DNA of 64,000 nucleotides from Marinifilum sp965230805 (lineage in GTDB: Bacteria; Bacteroidota; Bacteroidia; Bacteroidales; Marinifilaceae), in assembly GCF_965230805.1 (NCBI RefSeq), contig NZ_OZ246019.1, forward strand, positions 372,001 through 436,000, written 5' to 3'. The translations under genes were made by a program, and so were the position numbers. The notes below the pieces were generated by a model. The model was not told the DNA's origin. It did no database searches and was given only the letters and a program-made list of their open reading frames with translations. This document shows, piece by piece, positions 1-8,432 of this stretch. The stretch's first letter is position 1. Each line of letters opens with the position of its first letter.

Positions 1-551
1 TAGTAGGTATTCGAAAAGATATTGATATAAAATATGAATATCCAAAGCCTCATAAAAGAATATACAATCTGTCAGATGCCCTTAAAAAAGGGGAATTATT
101 CGATAAAAATGTTCCAAAATCAGATGGAGCAAAATATCCTCAATCAAAGAAAGATGTCCTTGATTTAGTTCCTCCTAAAGGTTATTGGCGCGACTTACCG
201 TTAGATATTCAAAAAGAATATATGGGCGGTAGTTTTTATCTAGGTGGCGGAAAAACTGGAATGGCTCGCCGAATCGGTTGGGATGAGCCAAGTCTAACTT
301 TAACTTGTAGTCCAGCACAAAAGCAAACTGAACGTTGTCATCCCGATGAAACTCGTCCGTTTACAGTCCGTGAATATGCTAGAATTCAAACATTTCCTGA
401 CGAATGGAAATTTGATGGTTCAATTGCTCAGCAGTACAAACAAATTGGAAATGCTGTTCCTGTAAATTTAGGTAGAGAATTAGGATATTCAATTGTTGGT
501 TTTCTTAATAAATATTACACAATTAAAAATCAAAAAGGGGAGAATTCTTAA
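1..551 (+). CDS. DNA (cytosine-5) methyltransferase, C-terminal part (cut by window start)
   Basis: The reading frame is open from base 3 to the stop at 549-551, so the N-terminal half lies outside the window. It is the C-terminal third of a C5-cytosine methyltransferase, which transfers a methyl group from SAM to carbon 5 of cytosine. Visible are VGIRKD near the start (end of the motif VIII region), the variable target-recognition stretch, then RPFTVREYARIQTFPD (motif IX) and QQYKQIGNAVPVNLG (motif X). The gene is convergent with the endonuclease gene on the opposite strand and their 3' ends overlap by 29 bp, as in many type II restriction-modification pairs. I infer it is the protective methylase of that pair. 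Both genes seem to lie in one cassette of the left array. Confidence 0.93.
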   Translation, partial: VGIRKDIDIKYEYPKPHKRIYNLSDALKKGELFDKNVPKSDGAKYPQSKKDVLDLVPPKGYWRDLPLDIQKEYMGGSFYLGGGKTGMARRIGWDEPSLTLTCSPAQKQTERCHPDETRPFTVREYARIQTFPDEWKFDGSIAQQYKQIGNAVPVNLGRELGYSIVGFLNKYYTIKNQKGENS

Positions 552-1230
552 TTTCCTCCTCTAAATCAACACATCCCTGATTTATTAAATCTTTTGTGTC
601 AATGGTAAGAATACTCTTGTGCAATTCATCTACTAATCCATCGTAGAAATTTGGAAACCCAGTTAGTCTATGCCAAAATTCTTTACCAATTATCACAGGA
701 AATTGCTGGTCTATTCTTTTATAATGCTGACTTAATTGGTTTTCTTCTCCATACAGAACACCTAAAATCAAATCTGAGTTATTCAGATTCATTGAATTAG
801 TTCGTGCCAAATTAGTAACTGTTGTAAATTTCTTTATCAATGGATTTACGTCTTCAGAGTTTATTGTATTTGGACCAGATTTCAATTGACACCATTTTTG
901 TCGATTATCAATTTTATCAGTAAACTCAATATCCATTCCCTTAATCAAAGAACCTTGTGCCAATCCAAGTTCAACAAACATATTCTGTATGCGTGTTCCA
1001 AATGAAGTATTTATTGAGGTTCCTAATACTCTTGGGTAATATAAAGCTTTAGCAACTCCTTTAGCTGTGTAATCTCCTTCAAGTACTTTCGATAAATACT
1101 TTACAACAATCGGGTTGATGTTGTATGATTTTAATTTAGCATTATTCTTTAATGAAGCTTCAATATGATTTTTGAATATTTTCGTTTCAAAATACTCTAC
1201 AATTTTTGCAATTAACTCTTTCTCTGTCAT
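523..1230 (-). CDS. Type II restriction endonuclease, Eco47II/Sau96I-like
   Basis: A 235-aa cytoplasmic protein resembling the Eco47II family of type II endonucleases, whose members cut GGNCC. The family assignment is from memory of the conserved block around SFGTRIQNMFVELGLAQGS and GMDIEFTDK. The stretch QLKSGPNTIN after the acidic residues fits a PD-(D/E)XK nuclease core (D..QLK). The partner methylase is convergent and overlaps at the 3' end. Start is ATG at 1228-1230. A possible -7 box (TATCTTTG on the minus strand, 1251-1258) lies just upstream, so the cassette may carry its own promoter. Specificity is inferred, not shown. Confidence 0.75.
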   Translation of the reverse strand: MTEKELIAKIVEYFETKIFKNHIEASLKNNAKLKSYNINPIVVKYLSKVLEGDYTAKGVAKALYYPRVLGTSINTSFGTRIQNMFVELGLAQGSLIKGMDIEFTDKIDNRQKWCQLKSGPNTINSEDVNPLIKKFTTVTNLARTNSMNLNNSDLILGVLYGEENQLSQHYKRIDQQFPVIIGKEFWHRLTGFPNFYDGLVDELHKSILTIDTKDLINQGCVDLEEEIKNSPLFDF

Positions 1231-1250
1231 AATAATCCTTGATAAAAAAT

Positions 1251-1258
1251 CAAAGATA
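1251..1258 (-). promoter_or_regulatory. Possible -7 promoter element for the endonuclease gene
   Basis: TATCTTTG on the minus strand matches the Bacteroidota consensus TAnnTTTG and ends about 20 bases before the endonuclease start codon. I see no good TTTG at the expected upstream distance, so this is only a weak call. Confidence 0.3.
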
Positions 1259-1299
1259 ACAAATTCATGTTATTATTCGCATTTCGCTCCTTGAATGAA

Positions 1300-1432
1300 C
1301 GCCAACGTTTGCGGCTATAAAGCGTGGCAAGCTGCGTGTCACTTCCTTGTCAATTACTGCTAAGTTTGAGCGGCAAAATGCAGATCGATTACCTAGTTAC
1401 CTTGCCATGATTCATAGCCGCTGTTAGCGGTA
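1300..1432 (-). repeat. attC-like recombination site (left array)
   Basis: Read on the minus strand the site begins with TACCGCTAAC (1423-1432), the exact complement of the GTTAGCGGTA that opens the same cassette at 2415-2424. It then has a long imperfect palindrome (AGCGGCTAT pairing with ATAGCCGC, then a GGCAAG/CTTGCC pair further in) and ends in GTTGGCG (1300-1306). This R''-L''-loop-L'-R' order is that of integron attC sites, although the core departs from canonical GTTRRRY. The next cassette, holding the restriction-modification genes, begins at GTTGGCG. The lipoprotein gene stop codon at 1393-1395 lies inside the site. Confidence 0.75.
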
Positions 1433-2406
1433 GATTTTTTATATCTAAGTTTTACATTTTTATCTAATCTCCGATATTTTTCTATTATCAAAGACTCCTC
1501 ATTAAGTTCAATAATCTTAATATAATCATCACTGTTTGTTGGCCATTTTTCTGGATTATAAATAATTTGCCCTGACCTATCAATTTTCCATAATTCAATA
1601 TTTTGGCTTTTTCCTACTGATTTAATTAATGTGTCTTGTTTAAATTCCAGTTTTTCTTTTAATCTTTTTTTCCCAGGCGGGGAAGGAGGAAGTATATAAT
1701 TACAAGAATCAACTAGCTCAATTAAATCCCAGTTGCCAATTAATAAATCACTATTGTTTAAATATGTTGTATGAGATTTGGTAAGCTTTATGTAATAATC
1801 ATTCTTCCCATATGCTTTCAATTTAAGTTCTTGTTCATTAAAACCAATTACCTGAAAAGGTGGCCAAAACAACGTGATATCAAATATAAAAAACAGTTCA
1901 CCTAGGACATTTTGTAATTCCCAATTATGATTTGCTGTTAATAAACCTAATGTATCTGTATTTTTTACTTCTATATATCTATGATTTGAAAAAAATTGGA
2001 ATTCTATTGTGTTTTTAATTATTGAATCCTCATAAGTAAAATTATTGCTAATTAGGAAATTGCTTAATTCATTTTTTGATTTTCCTAAATTAAAGCGTTC
2101 AATTTGTTTAAAGTAGGATTTAAAATTATTATCAGTGAGTTCATAAGTATTTTTAAATTTCTTTGATTTTATTAATCCCTCATTCTCAAGTTCATATTTT
2201 TTGATTGGTTCTGTAGGTTCTCTTAACTGATTGTCAAAATCGTAAATTTTTAAATCATTTAAATCGATTAACTTAGAACAATTACTCAGATTTAAAACAC
2301 TATCGCCTTGTATTTTAAATGATTCAATTAAAATTTGATTCTTTTCATCAGCTTGGCAGCTTGTAAAAAGAGAAAGAACCAATATTTTATATATGAAATT
2401 GTTCAT
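1393..2406 (-). CDS. Predicted lipoprotein of unknown function (cassette gene)
   Basis: I do not recognise the family. I place the start at the ATG at 2404-2406, because the following MNNFIYKILVLSLFTSC is a lipoprotein signal with a plausible lipobox (LFTSC). The longer frame would begin inside the hairpin upstream. The product is about 337 aa, rich in Asn, Lys and Ile, with no transmembrane segment after the signal. The last 15 or so residues are encoded inside the attC-like site. The gene fills one cassette whose ends are GTTAGCGGTA and TACCGCTAAC. A mobile secreted accessory protein is all that can be said. Confidence 0.65.
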   Translation of the reverse strand: MNNFIYKILVLSLFTSCQADEKNQILIESFKIQGDSVLNLSNCSKLIDLNDLKIYDFDNQLREPTEPIKKYELENEGLIKSKKFKNTYELTDNNFKSYFKQIERFNLGKSKNELSNFLISNNFTYEDSIIKNTIEFQFFSNHRYIEVKNTDTLGLLTANHNWELQNVLGELFFIFDITLFWPPFQVIGFNEQELKLKAYGKNDYYIKLTKSHTTYLNNSDLLIGNWDLIELVDSCNYILPPSPPGKKRLKEKLEFKQDTLIKSVGKSQNIELWKIDRSGQIIYNPEKWPTNSDDYIKIIELNEESLIIEKYRRLDKNVKLRYKKSTANSGYESWQGN

Positions 2407-2414
2407 CGCTAATT

Positions 2415-2516
2415 TACCGCTAACTATTAATTTGTGCACTGGTGCACTTATTTTTCTTATCTCAGAGTAAAAAGGTGCACAATACACGCCAATACAGCAT
2501 GTATTGTGCACCTTTT
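2415..2516 (-). repeat. attI-like array-start site, left copy
   Basis: On the minus strand this consists of a hairpin (17-bp perfect arms at 2470-2486 and 2500-2516, 13-base loop), a spacer with the near-palindrome GTGCACCAGTGCAC, and then the first cassette core GTTAGC. From the last four loop bases to the core it is identical over about 72 bp to the copy at 49971-50042, in inverted orientation. No attC-like partner lies upstream, so it marks the start of the left cassette array. The name attI-like is an inference from position only. Confidence 0.65.
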
Positions 2517-2632
2517 AAAAATCATCTTACGAATCTACAAAACAATAAAATACACACAAAGAAATCCTATAATAAATTTATAGGTCATAATGATTTTAAA
2601 TCTCTTTACCTATCATCGAGAGATCATTCTAG

Positions 2633-2791
2633 TGTGAAGAGTGTTAATAAAACGAATTAAAGTTTTTGAAAATATTTTTCTTTTTACAAGGCAAGGTTTA
2701 CAGGCATAGCCGTAGCTACGGCGAAAAAGCTTAACGCAGTAGAAAGGAAAATAGGTCAAAAAATTAGTTCGGGGAATTAGCATTCTTTACA
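2633..2791 (+). mobile_element. 159-bp MITE-like element, copy 1
   Basis: The element is flanked by direct CTAG repeats (2629-2632 and 2792-2795). Its ends are imperfect inverted repeats: TGTGAAGAGTGTTAAT at the left, and TGTAAAGAATGCTAAT when the right end is read on the other strand. There is no open reading frame. Inside is a short palindrome around GCCGTAGCTACGGC. A second 159-bp copy sits inverted inside the fourth group II intron. CTAG duplications are typical of the IS5-type YTAR target, so a transposase of that kind may move it. None is visible in this window. Confidence 0.85.
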
Positions 2792-2995
2792 CTAGACTCA
2801 AATTTAAGTTCATACAACTGCGAGAGATCATTTTTACCCCGAAAAATCCATTGCAAATGGCCAGAGCAATTCTTTAAGTAAAACACTTATTCAGCCATAA
2901 AAGAATGCCAACAATAAAAGACTTATTTATCTTTTATTTAAAATTTTGTAACTTATCAAGTATGCTAAAGCAAATATCCACCAATTGTATTCGAC
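2792..2995. other. Intergenic stretch, no gene
   Basis: AT-rich DNA between the MITE and the repeat-bearing outer-membrane protein gene. Together with 2517-2632 it makes about 480 bases without a gene. Besides the hairpin end and the MITE I see no RNA gene or convincing promoter here. Confidence 0.5.
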
Positions 2996-4774
2996 ATGAA
3001 AAAGGCAATCATTGTTTTCTTGTGTTTTGTAGCAAGCAATTTCGCTTATGGACAAAACAAAAAAATATTTCTTGAGATGGTAAATGGGATTAGTATGCCC
3101 AATGGCAATTTTAAGGATTTTGTTGAAGATGGATTCAACAACGAATTAACATTAAGCATGAATTTTTGCGATCATCTCTCGCTGGGAATAGGCCTTAAGC
3201 ACTCCTCCTTTAATGTAAGAGAAGAATTTGGGCAGGTACAAGGCAGTCGCCAGCAATTTAGAAGTATAGGCTTCGATGTAGGGCCACAGTTTAGTATTGG
3301 GTCTGATAAAATATCAGTAAAAATATACGGACGAACTGGTTTAGCAGTAAATAGCACTCCTGAATTGATGATGCTACATCCTATTACTGATATCACGACA
3401 AGTAGTTTAAAACAGCAAAGCATAATGGCTTTAAGTGCACGTGTTGGAGCTAAAATTAACACTGAGCTCTGCCAAGGAATACATTTATTCCTGAGTAGTG
3501 AATATGCTGCATCAATTCATGGGGATGCCAGCTTTTACTCTAAGAACATATCGAAAGCCGTTGGTGCCGATGGCAGAATTGATCCTGATTTGGCTGGCGA
3601 AATTCCAACAACGAGCAGCAGTTTTAATTTTAATAGCTTAAATGTAAATTTTGGTGTTAGCATTCTTATGGGAAGAATGGGAAATCATCCAAACCGTAGA
3701 AATTCCAATCCGCTGTATCAAGCTAATCAGAATACAGGTGAAAACCCACTCTACCAGCAAGGCATAAGTGGTGATGCCGGACAAACACCGGGTAGTAAAG
3801 CACAAGATTACAATTCGAGCCGTAGTAACAATGCAAATAGTATTTCTAAGCCTAAGGATTCGGAAAATCATACAGGTGTAAAAGCGCAAGATTACAATTC
3901 GAGCCGTAGCAATACAACTGCTGCCATTGAGTTGGAGGAAGACAAAGACATAGTTGACAAGAGCAACTTAAAAGCTCAGGATTACAACTCAAGCAGAAGC
4001 AACAACTCTAGTGGTATCGAAAAAGACACCGATAATGGCAACATCCAAGGAGCCACAAAAGCGCAAGATTACAATTCGAGCCGAAGCAATACAACTGCTG
4101 CCATTGAGTTGGAGGAAGACAAAGACATAATTGACAAGAGCAACTTAAAAGCTCAGGATTACAACTCAAGCAGAAGCAACAACTCCAGTGGTATCGAAAA
4201 AGATACCGATAATGGCAACATCCAAGGAGCCACTAAAGCGCAAGATTACAATTCGAGCCGTAGCAATACAACTGCTGCCATTGAGTTGGAGGAAGACAAA
4301 GACATAATTGACAAGAGCAACTTAAAAGCTCAGGATTACAACTCAAGCAGAAGCAACAACTCCAGTGGTATCGAAAAAGATACCGATAATGGCAACACCC
4401 AAGGAGCCACTAAAGCGCAAGATTACAATTCGAGCCGTAGCAATACAACTGCTGCCATTGAGTTGGAGGAAGACAAAGACATAGTTGACAAGAGCAACTT
4501 AAAAGCTCAGGATTACAACTCAAGCAGAAGCAACAACTCCAGTGGTATCGAAAAAGATACCGATAATGGCAACACCCAAGGAGCCACTAAAGCGCAAGAT
4601 TACAATTCGAGCCGTAGCAATACAACTGCTGCCATTGATACTGGTGATGATATTCGAGAATCGATGACTGCCAGGGAGAAAAGAAAAATCAAGCGAAAGC
4701 TAAAAAAAGAGGAACGAAAAAGATTAAAGGAAGAAAAAAAACGCAGAAAACTTCGAGCTACGAAAGTGTATTAA
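2996..4774 (+). CDS. Outer-membrane barrel protein with a long KAQDYNSSRSN repeat tail
   Basis: A 592-aa protein. Residues 1-19 form a signal peptide ending AYG. About residues 20-230 look like an 8-stranded OmpA/OmpX-type barrel (alternating aromatic strands, many NFG/GIG turns). After a Pro/Asn-rich linker come ten copies of the 11-residue motif KAQDYNSSRSN. They alternate between a 30-residue unit (TTAAIELEEDKD) and a 29-residue unit (NNSSGIEKDTDNG), giving a 59-residue (177-bp) higher-order repeat. The last 35 residues are very basic (KRKIKRKLKKEERKR). The DNA repeats are nearly identical, so copy number probably varies. A surface or peptidoglycan-contacting role for the tail is a guess. 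Start is ATG, immediately followed by the signal peptide. Confidence 0.8.
   Translation: MKKAIIVFLCFVASNFAYGQNKKIFLEMVNGISMPNGNFKDFVEDGFNNELTLSMNFCDHLSLGIGLKHSSFNVREEFGQVQGSRQQFRSIGFDVGPQFSIGSDKISVKIYGRTGLAVNSTPELMMLHPITDITTSSLKQQSIMALSARVGAKINTELCQGIHLFLSSEYAASIHGDASFYSKNISKAVGADGRIDPDLAGEIPTTSSSFNFNSLNVNFGVSILMGRMGNHPNRRNSNPLYQANQNTGENPLYQQGISGDAGQTPGSKAQDYNSSRSNNANSISKPKDSENHTGVKAQDYNSSRSNTTAAIELEEDKDIVDKSNLKAQDYNSSRSNNSSGIEKDTDNGNIQGATKAQDYNSSRSNTTAAIELEEDKDIIDKSNLKAQDYNSSRSNNSSGIEKDTDNGNIQGATKAQDYNSSRSNTTAAIELEEDKDIIDKSNLKAQDYNSSRSNNSSGIEKDTDNGNTQGATKAQDYNSSRSNTTAAIELEEDKDIVDKSNLKAQDYNSSRSNNSSGIEKDTDNGNTQGATKAQDYNSSRSNTTAAIDTGDDIRESMTAREKRKIKRKLKKEERKRLKEEKKRRKLRATKVY
3799..4638 (+). repeat. 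In-frame coding tandem repeats (177-bp higher-order unit)
   Basis: Ten copies of a segment encoding KAQDYNSSRSN, arranged mostly as four 177-bp double units with only a few base differences between copies. All units keep the reading frame. Near-identity suggests recent expansion or gene conversion. Confidence 0.9.
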
Positions 4775-4987
4775 GCTTCGTTCAATTAAAACTATTCGCC
4801 ACAGGAAATCCCATTTATTCAAGATTTGCTGTAGTAATCCAAAAGAATATCGGAATATTCTGAAAAGTTTTTAAAGTAAAGATTGGGTGAAGATGACTCT
4901 TTTATGAATGTAATTGCTTTGGGCATAAATATTCTCAAATTACCGAAGCAATATTGTGATGTTTCGAGGGGATTTTAGGAAATCTTC

Positions 4988-5031
4988 ACTCAAAACCAGT
5001 GCAAGCTGTGACATTATTTTTAGTCGAACTC
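4988..5031. repeat. 44-bp direct repeat, copy 1
   Basis: This segment, beginning ACTCAAAACCAGTGCAAGC, recurs at 5827-5870 with about five changes. The two copies bracket the 41-bp tandem array. No gene lies between them. Confidence 0.7.
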
Positions 5032-5168
5032 AAGCTTATTGGTGTAAGAAAGCAAGTTATGCCTATACTGAACCCAGCATGCTTAAAGACAAATGCTAAT
5101 GATTATTTTGACCTTACAACTTCCACCTCCCAAGTCGACGAAAATTCGAAACCGATGAATCAAAGATA

Positions 5169-5630
5169 TGATTTACCGATAAATCTGCTTCCAAAATTTT
5201 TTTTTGATCGGATTTACCGGTAAATCTGCTTCCCAGATTTTCTTTTGATTGGATTTACCGATAAATCTGCTTCCCAGATTTTTTTTTGATTGGATTTACC
5301 GGTAAATCTGCTTCCCAGATTTTTTTTTGATCGGATTTACCGGTAAATCTGCTTCCCAAATTTTTTTTTGATCGCATTTACCGATAAATCTGCTTCCTAA
5401 TTTTTTTTTTGATCGGATTTACCGGTAAATCTGCTTCCCAAATTTTTTTTTGATTGGATTTACCGGTAAATCTGCTTCCCAAATTTTTTTTTGATCGGAT
5501 TTACCGGTAAATCTGCTTCCCAGATTTTTTTTTGATCGGATTTACCGGTAAATCTGCTTCCCAGATTTTTTTTTGATTGGATTTACCGATAAATCTGCTT
5601 CCTAAATTTTCTTTTGATTGGATTTATATC
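5169..5630. repeat. Tandem array of about eleven 41-bp units with a palindromic core
   Basis: Each unit contains ATTTACCGGTAAAT (perfect palindrome) or the variant ATTTACCGATAAAT, then CTGCTTCC and a run of eight or nine T before TTTGAT. Eleven units follow each other without spacers; a twelfth is broken at the right end. The stretch lies in a roughly 1.1-kb region (4775-5897) with no convincing gene. The short frame that can be read through the first unit has no gene-like features. Confidence 0.95.
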
Positions 5631-5826
5631 AAAACAATTGTAAACCTATTCCTGAAAATATCAAATTGATAAATAACGTGAGCTCAACGTAAAATATACC
5701 CGCATATGCATCGCAGCTTAATCCCTGCGAAAGAATTTGGGGCTATTTTAAAGCATTTTTAAAAACATTTTTTTTGATGATATGGAAGATGTAACAGATT
5801 GGATTAAAGAATTTATTAACAATTCT

Positions 5827-5870
5827 ACTCAAAATCAGTGCAAACTGTAACAATATTTTTAGTCGAACTC
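5827..5870. repeat. 44-bp direct repeat, copy 2
   Basis: Second copy of the segment at 4988-5031, beginning ACTCAAAATCAGTGCAAAC and ending TTTAGTCGAACTC. It lies just before the 3' end of the minus-strand jelly-roll gene. Confidence 0.7.
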
Positions 5871-5897
5871 GGTCTGTTCGCTTAAAGCTTAGCTTGA

Positions 5898-6929
5898 TTA
5901 ATATTTATTTCTTCGTTTTTTCCAGTATTGGATGTAGTGCTCTTGCGATATCAAACCAATAGAACCTGTGTAAATCCCACCTCCTTTCATGGCATCGTAA
6001 ACACGAACTACAATTGTATTTTTGGTATTGGCTTTAAGCAGATTTACGGGCAAATAATAAGCTCTTACCTGTTGCCACGAATCCGATCTTTCTCTAACTG
6101 TTTTAGGGACAAATGCACCCGATTGTCCAACCAGTACTCCATTCACAAACACCTGATCTATGTCGTCAATCTTGCCTAATGCCAATACCATTCTATCTTT
6201 AAGAAACTTTTGTTCTAAATTAAATTCGAGAACATAACAAGCATATCCGTCGTAATCTTTATATCCCTGATTTTCCCAATTTCCGGGAACTACAATACTA
6301 TCCCAATCGTTAATTTTGCTAATATCCTCGTGAGCATAAGCACCCAATTTAAATTTCCAGGTTCCACTTAGGTCAACTTCAACCGGAATAGCATCTCGAT
6401 CCATAAATAAAGAAATATCGCCATGAGTAATTCCACCCTCGCCTACATCGTCGTATACACGAACTGCAATGGTATTGGTTTCCTGAATTAAACTGGCCGG
6501 AACATGGTAAGCCCGATGTGCATTATAGGCAGTGGCATACTTGGGTGGAAAGTTTCCGGTTTTCCCGATTCTTTTGCCATTAAAAAACACCTCGTCAACA
6601 TCGTCGATATTGCCTAATTGCAAGTACAAAGACTGATTATTGGGAAGCTGCCTTTTATGGAAAGTTTTTCGATACCATGCATAGCCATCGTAGCCATGAA
6701 ATCCTTGATTCTCCCATGCCGAAGGAACATCAATCCATTCCCAATCCGAATCGTCGAAGTCCGGATTGGCCCATTCTTGGCTATCACCTATTGTAAACTT
6801 CCATCTTTCGTTTAGATCCATTACCTTATTCAGGTTTTGAGCCAAACCATAGTGATTAATTACAATAAGCAGAGAAAGAACCAAACTTAATTTGTTTAAT
6901 AGATGTGATATTTTTGAAATATGAATCAT
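5898..6929 (-). CDS. Secreted protein with two GH2-type sugar-binding jelly-roll domains
   Basis: A 343-aa protein with an N-terminal signal (hydrophobic residues about 12-28, ending GLAQ). It has two homologous domains, at about 36-175 and 185-330. Each has the pattern of the glycoside hydrolase family 2 sugar-binding (galactose-binding-like) fold: W-K-F at the start, DSDW, VP..WENQGF..YDGYAWYRK, then DDVDEVFFNGKRIG and IAVRVYDD. No catalytic GH2 barrel follows, so it is unlikely to be a glycosidase on its own. It lies 15 bp downstream of a paralogue on the same strand, probably in one operon. Carbohydrate or surface binding is the likely role (inference). Confidence 0.75.
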   Translation of the reverse strand: MIHISKISHLLNKLSLVLSLLIVINHYGLAQNLNKVMDLNERWKFTIGDSQEWANPDFDDSDWEWIDVPSAWENQGFHGYDGYAWYRKTFHKRQLPNNQSLYLQLGNIDDVDEVFFNGKRIGKTGNFPPKYATAYNAHRAYHVPASLIQETNTIAVRVYDDVGEGGITHGDISLFMDRDAIPVEVDLSGTWKFKLGAYAHEDISKINDWDSIVVPGNWENQGYKDYDGYACYVLEFNLEQKFLKDRMVLALGKIDDIDQVFVNGVLVGQSGAFVPKTVRERSDSWQQVRAYYLPVNLLKANTKNTIVVRVYDAMKGGGIYTGSIGLISQEHYIQYWKKRRNKY

Positions 6930-6944
6930 TCTGTTGGTGTTTTA

Positions 6945-8027
6945 TTAATCGAACCAGTAATCCAAAAACTTTTGGAAAGGACTCCTGGAATCTTTAATTG
7001 ATTTATTTCGAATTTTTTGTGCGCTTTCTTTGCCGATAATTCCAATAGGCCCATTGTAAATTCCTCCTGGCCCTCCATGATCTCTCACAATAATTTCAAT
7101 ATAGTTTTCGTGACCCTTAATCAATAGTTTATCCGGAATTTCGTATGCCCTAAGAATATAATTTGCCGAAATGTGGGAATAACTTCTTCTTTTTCTTTTC
7201 AAATCGAGAATTCCACCAATTTTTTCACCATTCAGATAAACTTCATCAATATCATCGATATAACCTGCAAACAAAACTTGATTTTGAGTACTTAAATGAA
7301 TGGGATACACGAATCGTTTCGAATAAATGGCTTTTCCATCAAGAAAACTATAACCCCTTGCCTCCCAAAAGCCTGGAACAAATATCTTACCTTCTTTCTG
7401 TGTAATTACCTTTTTATGATTTTCGCTTATTTCCTTGCTTGTTTCAAAATCCCAGTAACCACTTAGGTCAACATTCATTTTGTGCTGATCGGCATCGAAT
7501 GTAATATTGATATTGCCACCAACAATACCACCATCGCGATAATCGTCGTACACCCGAACGGCAATTAAATTCTCACCTTCCTGATTCAAAATCTCCTTAG
7601 GAACAGGATACATTCTTGGAATGTTATAAGCTGTTTGCGAGACCGGTCCCATAACACCCGAGGCACCAAGCAACTTTCCATTCACATACACCTCATCGGC
7701 ATCATCGATGTAACCAATATTTAAGTATACATATGATACCGATTTTGGAATGGTAATACTAAAATTCTTTCTATACCATGCATATCCATTGTAATTGCTA
7801 AACCCGTTTCCCTCCCATGATTTGGGAACAAACACCTTTTCCCATTCAGAGTCGTTGTATTGCGGAGAAGCCCAGTTTGGGTCATCCCCTATGGTAAACT
7901 TCCAATATCCTTTAAGGTTCACCAAGGATTTAAGTTCTTTCGCAAATGCATTACCAACTGATGTAACAATCAATAATGTGATTAGAGATATCCTAAACAA
8001 TGCCAGTATATTTTTTCTATTATTCAC
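6945..8027 (-). CDS. Secreted double jelly-roll protein, paralogue of the next gene
   Basis: A 360-aa protein with a signal peptide (hydrophobic residues about 9-28, ending AFA) and the same two GH2-type sugar-binding domains: WKFTIGDDPNW, then YNGYAWYRKNF, DDADEVYVNGK and IAVRVYDD, with a second set in the C-terminal half. The start codon is GTG (8025-8027), where the signal peptide begins. It is clearly a diverged duplicate of the 343-aa protein encoded 15 bp downstream. No catalytic domain is present. Function beyond presumed glycan binding is unknown. Confidence 0.72.
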   Translation of the reverse strand: MNNRKNILALFRISLITLLIVTSVGNAFAKELKSLVNLKGYWKFTIGDDPNWASPQYNDSEWEKVFVPKSWEGNGFSNYNGYAWYRKNFSITIPKSVSYVYLNIGYIDDADEVYVNGKLLGASGVMGPVSQTAYNIPRMYPVPKEILNQEGENLIAVRVYDDYRDGGIVGGNINITFDADQHKMNVDLSGYWDFETSKEISENHKKVITQKEGKIFVPGFWEARGYSFLDGKAIYSKRFVYPIHLSTQNQVLFAGYIDDIDEVYLNGEKIGGILDLKRKRRSYSHISANYILRAYEIPDKLLIKGHENYIEIIVRDHGGPGGIYNGPIGIIGKESAQKIRNKSIKDSRSPFQKFLDYWFD

Positions 8028-8072
8028 CTTAAGTCTTATTTAACGTCGAACTCACGTTATTTAATATTACCT

Positions 8073-8432
8073 TTAGTAGATTTCAAATTTTAAACGCAAA
8101 GCCAACTCTTCTCCTCTAAGTGCAGCCGTTGTTTTAATCTTTTTTCGTTCCATGCTTCTGCGTATAGCTTTCTTAAGCTCTTCGTCAAAGCCAATTAACT
8201 TGCTTACCACCACCTCATTATTTTCATTTACTGTGCAACGCAATACGATTGATTCCGATTCGCCTTCTTCCATGAAATCGCAAAAACAAGTCTGACTAGC
8301 GAGTCTTTGAATTTTCTTTAATACCGCAATCTTTTCTTTATCAATTTTAGTTTTTTCGGGCGTAATTGCCATTGATATATTTACAGTTAGCAAACAAGCT
8401 ACAACTATCATCAATCCTTTTATCCTTTTCAT
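8073..8432 (-). CDS. Small secreted protein of unknown function
   Basis: A 119-aa protein with a clear signal peptide (MKRIKGLMIVVACLLTVNIS followed by MA). The mature part has two cysteines as CFC and a C-terminal segment (VNENNEVVVSKLIGFDEELK, then a basic helix and LRLKFEIY). This segment recalls the conserved-repeat or TonB-C-like small periplasmic proteins of Bacteroidota, but I cannot name a family. It ends 46 bp before the start of the jelly-roll gene and could be first in that operon. Confidence 0.6.
   Translation of the reverse strand: MKRIKGLMIVVACLLTVNISMAITPEKTKIDKEKIAVLKKIQRLASQTCFCDFMEEGESESIVLRCTVNENNEVVVSKLIGFDEELKKAIRRSMERKKIKTTAALRGEELALRLKFEIY

Noticed and set aside
4999..5223. 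A 74-codon frame running into the 41-bp repeat array
   Set aside because: It starts in non-coding direct repeat and ends inside the satellite; no protein-like features or neighbours support it.
5169..5630. 41-bp array as a CRISPR array
   Set aside because: Units abut with no unique spacers, and no cas genes are present.
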